A stretch of DNA of 24,206 bases from Omnitrophica WOR_2 bacterium RIFCSPHIGHO2_02_FULL_67_20 (GTDB lineage Bacteria; Omnitrophota; Gorgyraeia; Aquiviventales; Aquiviventaceae). The stretch covers positions 12,345-36,550 of the forward strand of contig MHGT01000027.1 of NCBI GenBank assembly GCA_001805695.1. The letters run 5' to 3'. The notes below the pieces were generated by a model. That model ran no database searches. It had not been told where the DNA came from and saw nothing but the letters and a program-made list of their open reading frames with translations. Numbering within the stretch: the first letter of the stretch is position 1; each line of letters begins with the position of its first letter. Positions 14,886-21,159 of the stretch are shown piece by piece. Position numbers and translations under genes: made by a program.

Positions 14886-16169
14886 ATGTCGGCCGATACG
14901 CTGGTAATTCGACCCTGCGGTCCCCTGCACGGCACGGTGACCGTGAACGGCGCCAAAAATGCCGTGCTGCCGATCATGGCAGCCTGCTTATTGACAGCGG
15001 AGCGGTCGGTCATCGAGAACGTCCCCCACGTGACGGACGTCCTCACGATGATCGAGATCCTCCGGGGGCTGGGCGTGGCCGTGGAATTCGCCGGCGATCG
15101 CCTGACGGTGGCTCCCGGCCGCTACACCGGTACCGTGGCAGCCTACGATTTGGTCAGCCGGATGCGGGCGTCGGTGTGCGTCCTGGGACCGCTCCTGGCC
15201 CGGCATGGCCGCGCGCAGGTATCGATGCCCGGCGGCTGCGTCATCGGGCCGCGGCCCATCGATCTGCACCTGAAGGGGCTGCAGGCGCTGGGCGCCTCCT
15301 TCACCATCGAGCACGGCTACGTGGTCGGAACTACCCAGGCGCTGCGCGGTGGGCGGGTGTATCTCTCGGGCGCCTTCGGCTCCTCGGTCCTGGCGACGGG
15401 CAACGTCATGATGGCCGCGACACTCGCCCCCGGCACGACCGTCATCGAACACGCCGCCTGCGAGCCCGAGGTCGTGGACCTGGCGAACTTCCTCTCGGCG
15501 ATGGGTGCTTGCATCGAGGGGCAGGGCAGTCCGGTCATCCGCGTCGAGGGGGTTCCACGGCTGCGCGGTGTCCGCTACCGCATCATCCCGGACCGCATCG
15601 AGGCCGGCACGCTCATGATCGCCGCGGCGATCGTCGGCGGCGATTTGGCCATCGACGGGGCGCTCGCCGAGCACCTGGGCGCCGTGATTGACAAGCTCTC
15701 GGAAGCCGGGGCGCAGGTGGAGAAGCGTAACGGCTCCATCCGCGTCCAGGCGAACCACCCCCTCCGGTCGGTGGAGGTGACGACGCTGCCGTTCCCGGGA
15801 TTCCCGACTGATCTGCAGGCGCAGATGATGGCCTTGATGGCCGTCTCGCGCGGGGTGAGCGTCCTGACGGAAAAGGTCTATCCCGAACGGTTCATGCACA
15901 TCTCCGAGCTGAACCGCATGGGGGCTTCGATTACGCGCGAGGGCTCGAGCGCTATCGTGAAAGGGGTGTCCCGGCTCTCGGGGGCGCCGGTCACGGCCTC
16001 GGATCTGCGCGCCTCGGCGGCACTCATGCTGGCCGGGATGGCGGCGGAGAACCAGACGGAGCTCCGTGGGCTGGAGCACCTGGACCGGGGCTATCAGGAC
16101 CTGGAAGCGAAGCTCGTCCGGCTAGGCGCCAGCATCGAGCGGGTTTCTTCACTACCAGCCACCGGATAA
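14886..16169 (+). CDS. murA: UDP-N-acetylglucosamine 1-carboxyvinyltransferase MurA
   Basis: The 427-residue product catalyses the first committed step of peptidoglycan synthesis, transfer of enolpyruvate from PEP to UDP-GlcNAc, in the cytoplasm. Motifs are NGAKNAVLPIMAA (Lys22-Asn23 type), the active loop MPGGCVIGPRPIDLHL with Cys118, FPTDLQAQMMALM with the general-base aspartate, and RASAALMLAGMAA near the C-terminus. The loop cysteine is retained rather than replaced by aspartate, so the enzyme should be sensitive to fosfomycin. The length is typical. The ATG at 14886 gives the expected N-terminus; an AGGA three to six bases upstream is too close for a good ribosome site. It shows the organism makes peptidoglycan precursors. 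Confidence 0.97.
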   Translation: MSADTLVIRPCGPLHGTVTVNGAKNAVLPIMAACLLTAERSVIENVPHVTDVLTMIEILRGLGVAVEFAGDRLTVAPGRYTGTVAAYDLVSRMRASVCVLGPLLARHGRAQVSMPGGCVIGPRPIDLHLKGLQALGASFTIEHGYVVGTTQALRGGRVYLSGAFGSSVLATGNVMMAATLAPGTTVIEHAACEPEVVDLANFLSAMGACIEGQGSPVIRVEGVPRLRGVRYRIIPDRIEAGTLMIAAAIVGGDLAIDGALAEHLGAVIDKLSEAGAQVEKRNGSIRVQANHPLRSVEVTTLPFPGFPTDLQAQMMALMAVSRGVSVLTEKVYPERFMHISELNRMGASITREGSSAIVKGVSRLSGAPVTASDLRASAALMLAGMAAENQTELRGLEHLDRGYQDLEAKLVRLGASIERVSSLPATG

Positions 16170-16207
16170 CCGGCCCAACAGGCTCAACCGGCCTAACCGG
16201 CTCAACG
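16170..16207. repeat. Family A half element, copy 4 (right arm only), murA-rpsP gap
   Basis: Four 9-bp units such as CAACAGGCT, CAACCGGCC and TAACCGGCT begin directly after the murA stop. No left arm is visible in the end of murA. It resembles the right arms of the other family A copies, and ends CAACG just before the rpsP Shine-Dalgarno. Confidence 0.7.
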
Positions 16208-16221
16208 AAAAAGGAGTGCGC

Positions 16222-16482
16222 ATGGTCGTGATTCGTTTGCAGCGGCGGGGCACCAAGAAGGCTCCGCATCATCGCATCGTGGCCATGGAGCGCCAACGCC
16301 CGCAGGGCGGGCGCGCGCTGGAAATACTGGGCTACTACGATCCATCCTACGAGCCGCCCAAGTTTTCGCTGGATGAGTCGCGGCTCGGCTTCTGGGTCTC
16401 GTCCGGCGCCCAAGTCTCCCCGGCGTTGGCCAGCCTCGTCAAGCGGTTCAAGAAGGTCTCCGTGGCGACAATCAAGAGTTGA
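16222..16482 (+). CDS. rpsP: 30S ribosomal protein S16
   Basis: The 86-residue product is S16, an early assembly protein of the 30S subunit. VVIRLQRRGTKKAPHHRIV (shown in part) is the strong N-terminal signature and EILGYYDP the central one. AAGGAG at 16211-16216 sits five bases before the ATG, one of the clearest ribosome sites in the window, and rules out the GTG at 16216 as start. TrmD follows after 22 bp. In most bacteria khpA and/or rimM lie between rpsP and trmD; both are missing here. Confidence 0.96.
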   Translation: MVVIRLQRRGTKKAPHHRIVAMERQRPQGGRALEILGYYDPSYEPPKFSLDESRLGFWVSSGAQVSPALASLVKRFKKVSVATIKS

Positions 16483-16504
16483 TGCGTCAGTGCGTTTCTG
16501 CGTC

Positions 16505-17242
16505 ATGATCATTGACGTGATCACCATTTTCCCTGAGATGTTCCCGGGCGTGCTGGGCGCCTCGATGCTGAAGCGCGCCCAGGAGAGCGGGCGGCTCCGC
16601 GTGGCGGTCCATGACCTGCGCGACTACAGCCAGGACAAGCACCGCAAGGTCGATGACCGGCCCTACGGCGGCGGCCCCGGGATGGTGATGCGGGTCGAGC
16701 CGATCGTCGAGGCGGTGGAAGCGCTCACGCGCGACTGCGGGGACCACGGGGGCTGCGAGACCATCCTGATGAGTCCTGCCGGCGAGCGGTGCTCGTCCGC
16801 CCTCGCCCGGACGCTGGCCGACGTCGAGCATCTGATCCTCATCTGCGGCCACTACGAGGGGGTGGACGAGCGGGTGAAATCGCTCGTCGACCGGAGCGTC
16901 TCCATCGGCGACTACGTCCTGACCGGCGGGGAGCTGCCCGCCATGGTGCTCATCGACTGCGTGGCGCGCTACGTGCCGGGGGTGCTGGGGCACGAGCAGG
17001 CCACCGAGGAGGAATCGTTCGCCTCCGGCTGGCTCGAGTACCCGCAGTACACCCGGCCGCCCGCGTTCCGGGGCATGATGGTCCCGGAGATCTTGCTCTC
17101 CGGCGACCACGAACGGATCGCCCGCTGGCGACAGGAGCAGGCGGTGGCGCGAACGCTGGCGAGCCGCCCCGACCTACTGAAAGACGTTCAGGGTTCAGGG
17201 TTCACCCCGAACCCCGAACATCCAAGCGCGAGGGAGGCGTAA
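16505..17242 (+). CDS. trmD: tRNA (guanine-N1)-methyltransferase TrmD
   Basis: The 245-residue product methylates G37 of tRNAs reading CNN codons, preventing +1 frameshifts. MIIDVITIFPEMF, LRDYSQDKHRKVDDRPYGGG (split here), the knotted SAM site (LILICGHYEGVDERV), and SIGDYVLTGGELPAMVLID (shown in part) are all present. The ATG at 16505 gives the canonical start. The normal end, ARTLASRPDLL, is followed by about 19 extra residues (VQGSGFTPNPEHPSAREA) of which most are encoded by a family C repeat, so the tail is probably repeat-derived and dispensable. RplS begins two bases after the stop. Confidence 0.96.
   Translation: MIIDVITIFPEMFPGVLGASMLKRAQESGRLRVAVHDLRDYSQDKHRKVDDRPYGGGPGMVMRVEPIVEAVEALTRDCGDHGGCETILMSPAGERCSSALARTLADVEHLILICGHYEGVDERVKSLVDRSVSIGDYVLTGGELPAMVLIDCVARYVPGVLGHEQATEEESFASGWLEYPQYTRPPAFRGMMVPEILLSGDHERIARWRQEQAVARTLASRPDLLKDVQGSGFTPNPEHPSAREA
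17186..17219. repeat. Tandem-arm inverted repeat, family C copy 2, inside the 3' end of trmD
   Basis: The left arm (17186-17200) is GTTCAGGGTTCAGGG and the right arm (17205-17219) is CCCCGAACCCCGAAC, with TTCA between. The arms pair except at one fixed position in each 7-bp unit (A opposite C). It is translated as GSGFTPNPE in the TrmD tail. Confidence 0.8.
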
Positions 17243-17243
17243 T

Positions 17244-17669
17244 ATGGACTGGATGAAGCTCGTGCACGGGGAATCGAAGCCGGCGCTCCCGGCGTTCAAG
17301 CCGGGCGACCGGATCCGGGTCTGGTACCGGATCGCGGAGCAGGGCAAGGAGCGGCTGGGCCAGTTCGAGGGCGACGTGATCCGCGCGCGCGGGTCCGGAC
17401 CGTCCCGGACGTTCACCGTCCGCCGCGTCACCTATGGCGAAGGGGTCGAGCGCGTCTTTCCGTTCGATTCGAAAGCGATTGCGCGCATCGAAGTGCTCCA
17501 GCCAGGGAAGGTCAAGCGCAGCCGGCTCTATTACCTCCGGCGCGTTGTCGGTAAGACCCGTATCGCGGCGGCTGATGGCACCGGTGCCTCCGCGCCGGCG
17601 AATCCCATCAGCGCAACGAACCCGGTGCATGCTGAAACGGCCGCCGGCCGCGCGGGTGCTGCCCCCTGA
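17244..17669 (+). CDS. rplS: 50S ribosomal protein L19
   Basis: The 141-residue product is L19, which lies at the 30S-50S interface. The core matches the family: FKPGDRIRVWYRIAEQGKER (in part), LGQFEGDVIRARGSG, RTFTVRRVTYGEGVERVFP and GKVKRSRLYYLRRVVGKTRI. The last about 30 residues, Ala/Pro-rich, go beyond the usual length of about 115 and overlap the rnhB start by 41 bp. GGGAGG at 17232-17237 is a strong ribosome site six bases before the ATG. It is in the conserved rpsP-trmD-rplS-rnhB order. Confidence 0.96.
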   Translation: MDWMKLVHGESKPALPAFKPGDRIRVWYRIAEQGKERLGQFEGDVIRARGSGPSRTFTVRRVTYGEGVERVFPFDSKAIARIEVLQPGKVKRSRLYYLRRVVGKTRIAAADGTGASAPANPISATNPVHAETAAGRAGAAP

Positions 17670-18303
17670 CGAGGCCGCCCGCGACGCCGGCTTCCGGCGC
17701 GTCGCCGGCGTGGATGAGGCGGGGCGCGGCCCGTGGGCCGGGCCGGTCGTGGCCGCCGCGGTGGTGCTGCACCGCGCGCGGCTCTCCGTCAGGATTGACG
17801 ACTCCAAGCGATTGACCCCGCTCCAGCGCGCGCGGGCGTTCGACGTGATCCTCCGGCACGCCGATGTCGGGTTCGGCCTCGCGTGCGCCGCAGAGATCGA
17901 CCGGCGCAATATCCTGCAGGCCACCCTCCAGGCCATGCGCGCCGCGGTCCTTGACCTGCCCGAGCCCCCCGATGTCGTCCTGGTGGACGGCCACATCGCT
18001 CCTCCGATCACAGGCCCCTGCTGGCCGATCGTCCAGGGCGACCGCCTGAGCTATCCCATCGCCTGCGCCTCGATCATGGCCAAGGTGCTCCGAGACCGGT
18101 TCATGGCGTTCTACCACGAGCTCGAACCCCGCTACGCCTTCCACCTCCACAAAGGGTACGGCACGCTACTCCACGCCGCGCGGTTGCGGCGTCACGGCCC
18201 CTCGCTGTTCCACCGCCGCAGCTTCGCCCCTGTGGAGCGCCGTCTCGCCCAAGAACAGGCGGCGGCGTCCGCCGCCCAGGACACGCATGTGGCACTCGTC
18301 TGA
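17629..18303 (+). CDS. rnhB: Ribonuclease HII
   Basis: The 224-residue product cleaves the RNA strand of RNA-DNA hybrids and nicks at single ribonucleotides in DNA. Catalytic acidic residues are seen in GVDEAGRGPWAGPVVAAAVV (Asp and Glu), VLVDGHIAP (Asp) and SYPIACASIMAKVLRDRFM (Asp). HKGYGT is the C-terminal family signature. The ATG at 17629 lies inside the rplS tail; an internal start nearer to the FRRVAGVDEAGRG motif is possible but I see no better candidate. The gene overlaps yraN by 17 bp, so translation is likely coupled. Confidence 0.94.
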   Translation: MLKRPPAARVLPPDEAARDAGFRRVAGVDEAGRGPWAGPVVAAAVVLHRARLSVRIDDSKRLTPLQRARAFDVILRHADVGFGLACAAEIDRRNILQATLQAMRAAVLDLPEPPDVVLVDGHIAPPITGPCWPIVQGDRLSYPIACASIMAKVLRDRFMAFYHELEPRYAFHLHKGYGTLLHAARLRRHGPSLFHRRSFAPVERRLAQEQAAASAAQDTHVALV

Positions 18304-18676
18304 AACGCGGCAGCAGCGCCTCGGACGTGAAAGTGAGCGGGTGGCCGCGCAATTCCTGATAGCGCAGGGCTATGCGATCGAAGCCGTGAACGTCCGCGTC
18401 CCGGGAGGCGAGCTCGACCTCGTGGCGCGCGAGGGACGCACCCTCTGCTTCGTCGAAGTCCGCTCGACCTCCTCCGACCGGTGGGGCGGGCCGCTGGCGA
18501 CGATCGACGAGGGCAAACGGCGGCGGATCATCCGGGCGGCGCGGTGGCATCTGGCCAGACGGCGCGAGCCTCCCCCCGAAATCCGCTTTGACGTCATCGC
18601 CATCACCTGGCGCGAGCTCGACCCGCCGGCGGTGGAGCTCATCCGGGGCGCCTTCGACGCTCCAGGGTACTTTTAA
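18287..18676 (+). CDS. yraN: YraN/UPF0102 family endonuclease-like protein
   Basis: The 129-residue product belongs to the UPF0102 family, which has a restriction endonuclease-like (Holliday junction resolvase-like) fold. Motifs are GRESERVAAQFLIAQGY, then VRVPGGELDLVAREGRTLCF with the Glu and Asp of the predicted metal site, then VEVRSTSSDRWG (Glu) and the basic RRRIIRAARWHL. The normal length is about 120. It commonly follows rnhB, as here, and the reaction it performs is not settled in the family. The stop at 18674-18676 is followed directly by the promoter of the folate operon. Confidence 0.9.
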   Translation: MWHSSETRQQRLGRESERVAAQFLIAQGYAIEAVNVRVPGGELDLVAREGRTLCFVEVRSTSSDRWGGPLATIDEGKRRRIIRAARWHLARRREPPPEIRFDVIAITWRELDPPAVELIRGAFDAPGYF

Positions 18677-18678
18677 TC

Positions 18679-18708
18679 TTGGCGTCTGTGAAAAATTTCA
18701 CATATAAT
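18679..18708 (+). promoter_or_regulatory. Likely sigma70-type promoter of the C1/folate operon
   Basis: TTGGCG (18679-18684), an 18-bp spacer and a consensus TATAAT (18703-18708) form the best promoter in the window. The predicted transcript start is near 18715. The spacer contains the inverted repeat GTGAAAAATTTCAC (18688-18701), which could be an operator. Confidence 0.65.
18688..18701. promoter_or_regulatory. Palindrome between -35 and -10: possible operator
   Basis: GTGAAA and TTTCAC are perfect inverted copies separated by AA, placed in the promoter spacer where a bound repressor would block RNA polymerase. No cognate regulator gene is seen nearby, so this is only a positional inference. 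Confidence 0.35.
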
Positions 18709-18741
18709 AAAGCTTCACGTCATCAGCATCTCGCGTCTACC

Positions 18742-18745
18742 GAGG
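18742..18745 (+). promoter_or_regulatory. Ribosome binding site supporting a CTG start for fchA
   Basis: GAGG with a six-base gap before CTG (18752) is the only well-spaced ribosome site upstream of the conserved GGGS motif in this frame. It lies about 27 bases after the predicted transcript start. Confidence 0.5.
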
Positions 18746-18751
18746 CCCACG

Positions 18752-19267
18752 CTGCACTCGCTGGAACAGTTCTTAGAGCACGTCGCCCGCCGGGGATCCT
18801 GGTTCGGAGGAGGCAGCGTGGCCGCGCTCAGCGCGGCGCTGGCGGCAGCACTCCTGGAAAAGCTCATCCATGACGCCGGGACGGCGCGCCGGCTGCGCCG
18901 GATCCGCCGGGAGTGCCTCATACTCATCCGCCGGGACGCGGACACCTTCGCCCGCGTGATCCGGACGACCCGGCGGGACGAGCGGGCGGCCTTCCGGCGG
19001 TCGCTGAAGGCGGCGACCGAGATCCCCTGCCGGGTGTTCGAGCGCGCCGAACTACTCCAGGCGGCCTGCCGGGCCGCCCAGCGCGCGGTCAGGCCGCAGT
19101 TTCAGTCGGACCTCCGGTGCGCCATGGCGGTCGCGATGGCCGCCGCCGAATCAGCCAGGACCCTCGTGCTCACCAACCTTGCGTGGCTCAACGACCGAGT
19201 CTATACCCAGCAGGTGGAACGCCGGCTCCAGGCCGCCCAACGGCATGCCCGCGCAACCTCCCGCTAA
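18752..19267 (+). CDS. fchA: Methenyltetrahydrofolate cyclohydrolase-family protein (FchA/cyclodeaminase-like), probable CTG start
   Basis: The 171-residue reading belongs to the formiminotransferase-cyclodeaminase/FchA family (PF04961), an all-helical fold acting on methenyl- or formimino-tetrahydrofolate. HSLEQFLEHVARRGSWFGGGSVAAL (in part) matches the family N-terminus, with GGGSVAAL as the substrate-loop motif and an AVAMAAAESARTLVLTNL helix near the end. The frame has no ATG, GTG or TTG between its upstream stop (18689) and a GTG at 18818, which would cut away the GGGS motif. A CTG at 18752 has GAGG six bases upstream and gives a normal N-terminus, so I use it. The protein is shorter than many FchA members (about 200). 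FolD-like dehydrogenase follows after 7 bp. Cyclohydrolase activity is inferred from family and context. Confidence 0.75.
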   Translation: MHSLEQFLEHVARRGSWFGGGSVAALSAALAAALLEKLIHDAGTARRLRRIRRECLILIRRDADTFARVIRTTRRDERAAFRRSLKAATEIPCRVFERAELLQAACRAAQRAVRPQFQSDLRCAMAVAMAAAESARTLVLTNLAWLNDRVYTQQVERRLQAAQRHARATSR

Positions 19268-19274
19268 ACCCCTC

Positions 19275-20135
19275 ATGACTGGCGCCAGGATTCTCGATGG
19301 AAAGGCGATCGCAGAAACAATCAAGCAAGAGGTCCGGCATGAGCTGAGCGCTGCGCCCGATCGTCCCGTGCTGGCGATTCTTTCGTTTCAGAACCCGCAG
19401 AACCCATCGTCGGAAGCATACCTGCGCGCTCAAGAGCGGATGGCACAATCGCTGGGCATCGACGTCCGGCCGCGGCTGCTCTCCTGGAATGATGACCAAC
19501 GGGCCGTGGAACATCTCATTAAGGAGTGGAATCAGATCAAGCAGATCCACGGCATCTTCGTTCATCAGCCGATGCCACCCAAGGTTGATCCCCAGCACGT
19601 GTCAGCGATTATCGATCCGCGAAAAGATATTGAAGGCATTCACCCTCAAAACATGGCTCGCCGGTTCTTCGCGCGGGGCCGCATCGGCTCCTGTACGGCG
19701 CTGGCCGTGATGCGCCTCATCGAGGAGACGGGCGTGGAACTCGCGGGGAAAGAAGCCGTCGTAGTCGGCCACAGCGAGATCGTCGGCCGGCCGGTCAGCA
19801 TGTTGCTGCTCGACAAGCTGGCCACGACCACCGTCTGCCACGTCGGCACGGATCGGGCCGGCCGGCTCGAGGAGCACGTGCGGCGGGCCGATGTCCTCGT
19901 GGTCGCCGTGGGGCGGCCGCGTTTCATTCAAGGCGCCTGGATCAAGCCCGGCGCGATCGTCATCGACGTCGGCATCAACGTGGACGGCGGAAAAGTGGTG
20001 GGCGACGTTGAGTTCGAGGAGGCCCGCAAGCGAGCCTCCTACATCACCCCGGTGCCCGGCGGCGTCGGGCCGGTCACCGTCATGATGGTCATGAAGAACA
20101 CCGTCGAGGCGTTCAAACTTCAACAACATGGTTAA
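19275..20135 (+). CDS. folD: FolD-like methylenetetrahydrofolate dehydrogenase, predicted to lack cyclohydrolase activity
   Basis: The 286-residue product aligns end to end with FolD (methylene-THF dehydrogenase/methenyl-THF cyclohydrolase). Start ILDGKAIAETIKQEV, the Rossmann motif GHSEIVGRPVSMLLL, and the C-terminal YITPVPGGVGPVTVMMVMKN are well kept. The catalytic site is altered: Tyr49 is present, but the lysine four residues later is Gln53; the VQLPLP glutamine is His96; and KDVDG reads KDIEG with Glu119. The CTP motif is also changed (SCTALAV). In human MTHFD1 the equivalent Lys-to-Gln change abolishes cyclohydrolase while leaving dehydrogenase. The gene lies directly behind a cyclohydrolase-family gene, fitting a split function. 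ATG 19275 is chosen from homology; an ATG at 19245 overlapping fchA is possible. Confidence 0.9.
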   Translation: MTGARILDGKAIAETIKQEVRHELSAAPDRPVLAILSFQNPQNPSSEAYLRAQERMAQSLGIDVRPRLLSWNDDQRAVEHLIKEWNQIKQIHGIFVHQPMPPKVDPQHVSAIIDPRKDIEGIHPQNMARRFFARGRIGSCTALAVMRLIEETGVELAGKEAVVVGHSEIVGRPVSMLLLDKLATTTVCHVGTDRAGRLEEHVRRADVLVVAVGRPRFIQGAWIKPGAIVIDVGINVDGGKVVGDVEFEEARKRASYITPVPGGVGPVTVMMVMKNTVEAFKLQQHG

Positions 20136-20247
20136 GCCGGTTTAGCCCGTTAGACCCGTTAGGCCGGTTGAGCCGGTTAGCGGACCAACGGGCCTAACGG
20201 ACACAACGGGCTCAACGGGCATAACGGGCTCAACGGGCCAAACATAC
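20130..20247. repeat. Tandem-arm inverted repeat, family A copy 5 (9-bp unit), folD-metF gap
   Basis: The left arm (20130-20184) has six units such as TTAGCCCGT and TTAGGCCGG and overlaps the folD stop. The right arm (20185-20247) has units CAACGGGCC, TAACGGACA, CAACGGGCT, CAACGGGCA, TAACGGGCT and CAACGGGCC. The centre and first four right-arm units match copy 3 at 12309 in order, then extra units follow. The arm ends three bases before the metF ATG region. Confidence 0.87.
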
Positions 20248-21159
20248 ATGGGTCTTCCTGAAGCGGATCGGTTCCAGTCCAAGCTCGGCAAGAAGCGCTT
20301 CCTCGTGACGATGGAGGTCAACCCGCCCAAGGGCACTGATCTTTCGGAGATGCTGAGCGCGGTGGGCCGGGTGCGCGGGCTCGTGGACGCGGTGAACGTC
20401 ACCGACGGCTCCGGCGCCATCATGCGGGCCAGCGCGCTTGCCGTGTCCAAGGCGGTGCTGGACGCCGGCGTCGACCCCATCTTTCAGATGACCTGCCGCG
20501 ACCGCAACCGGCTCGCGCTGCAGGCGGACCTGCTGGGTGCGGCCATGCTGGGCATCCGGAACCTGCTCCTCTTGACCGGCGACGACCCGAAGGCCGGCGA
20601 CCACCCGGACGCGAAGCCGGTGTTCGACATCAACTCGGCGGCACTCATGCAGGTCGCCAAGGGACTGACGGAGGGGAAGGACATGGCGGGCAAGGAGCTC
20701 GCCGGACGGCCGAGTTTCTGCATCGGCGCCGCATGCGACCCGGGCGCAAAGGACATCGAGGTGGAGATGCAGAAGCTCCAGGCGAAGATCCAGGGCGGAG
20801 CGGAGTTCTTCCAGACCCAGGCGGTGTTCGATCCGCCGAAGCTCCAGGCGTTCATGGCGCGGGTGCGCTCGTCCGCTCCTTCCGGGCTCCAGAAACCGGT
20901 GCTGGCGGGCATCCTGCTGGTCAAGTCCGCGAAGATGGCGCGCTACATGAATGAGCACGTGTGGGGCATCCATGTGCCCGAGCCCGTCATCGAGCGGTTC
21001 GAGCGCTCCGCGGACAAGCGCGCCGAGTGCCTTGCCGTGACCGTCGAGCTCATCCGGGCCATCCGCGACTCCGCCGACGGGATCCATCTCTATGCGCTGG
21101 GCTGGGAAGACCTGGTGCCGGAGATCCTCAAAGAGGCTGGCACGGAAGCCGTGAAATGA
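20248..21159 (+). CDS. metF: Methylenetetrahydrofolate reductase, MetF family
   Basis: The 303-residue product is a FAD-dependent TIM-barrel reductase converting methylene-THF to methyl-THF. VTMEVNPPKG carries the catalytic glutamate (Glu23), ADLLGAAMLGIRNLLLLTGDDP (in part) the substrate-site aspartate, and GAEFFQTQAVFDPPKLQAFM (in part) the flavin-site signature. VLAGILLVKSAKMARYMNEHVWGIHVPEP is also family-typical. The size is that of the bacterial single-domain enzyme. There is no MetV-type partner gene here, unlike in acetogens. It overlaps gcvT by 4 bp (ATGA), so the two are translationally coupled, placing methyl-THF formation in the glycine cleavage operon. The start abuts a family A repeat and lacks a Shine-Dalgarno. 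Confidence 0.94.
   Translation: MGLPEADRFQSKLGKKRFLVTMEVNPPKGTDLSEMLSAVGRVRGLVDAVNVTDGSGAIMRASALAVSKAVLDAGVDPIFQMTCRDRNRLALQADLLGAAMLGIRNLLLLTGDDPKAGDHPDAKPVFDINSAALMQVAKGLTEGKDMAGKELAGRPSFCIGAACDPGAKDIEVEMQKLQAKIQGGAEFFQTQAVFDPPKLQAFMARVRSSAPSGLQKPVLAGILLVKSAKMARYMNEHVWGIHVPEPVIERFERSADKRAECLAVTVELIRAIRDSADGIHLYALGWEDLVPEILKEAGTEAVK

Noticed and set aside
18679..18873. Small open frame starting at a TTG after yraN
   Set aside because: It overlaps the promoter and the FchA frame; the translation has no family resemblance and low coding character.
20960..21155. Upstream extension of gcvT within metF
   Set aside because: An open frame runs upstream in the gcvT frame, but it is a shadow of metF; GcvT homology begins at 21156 with the ATGA overlap.
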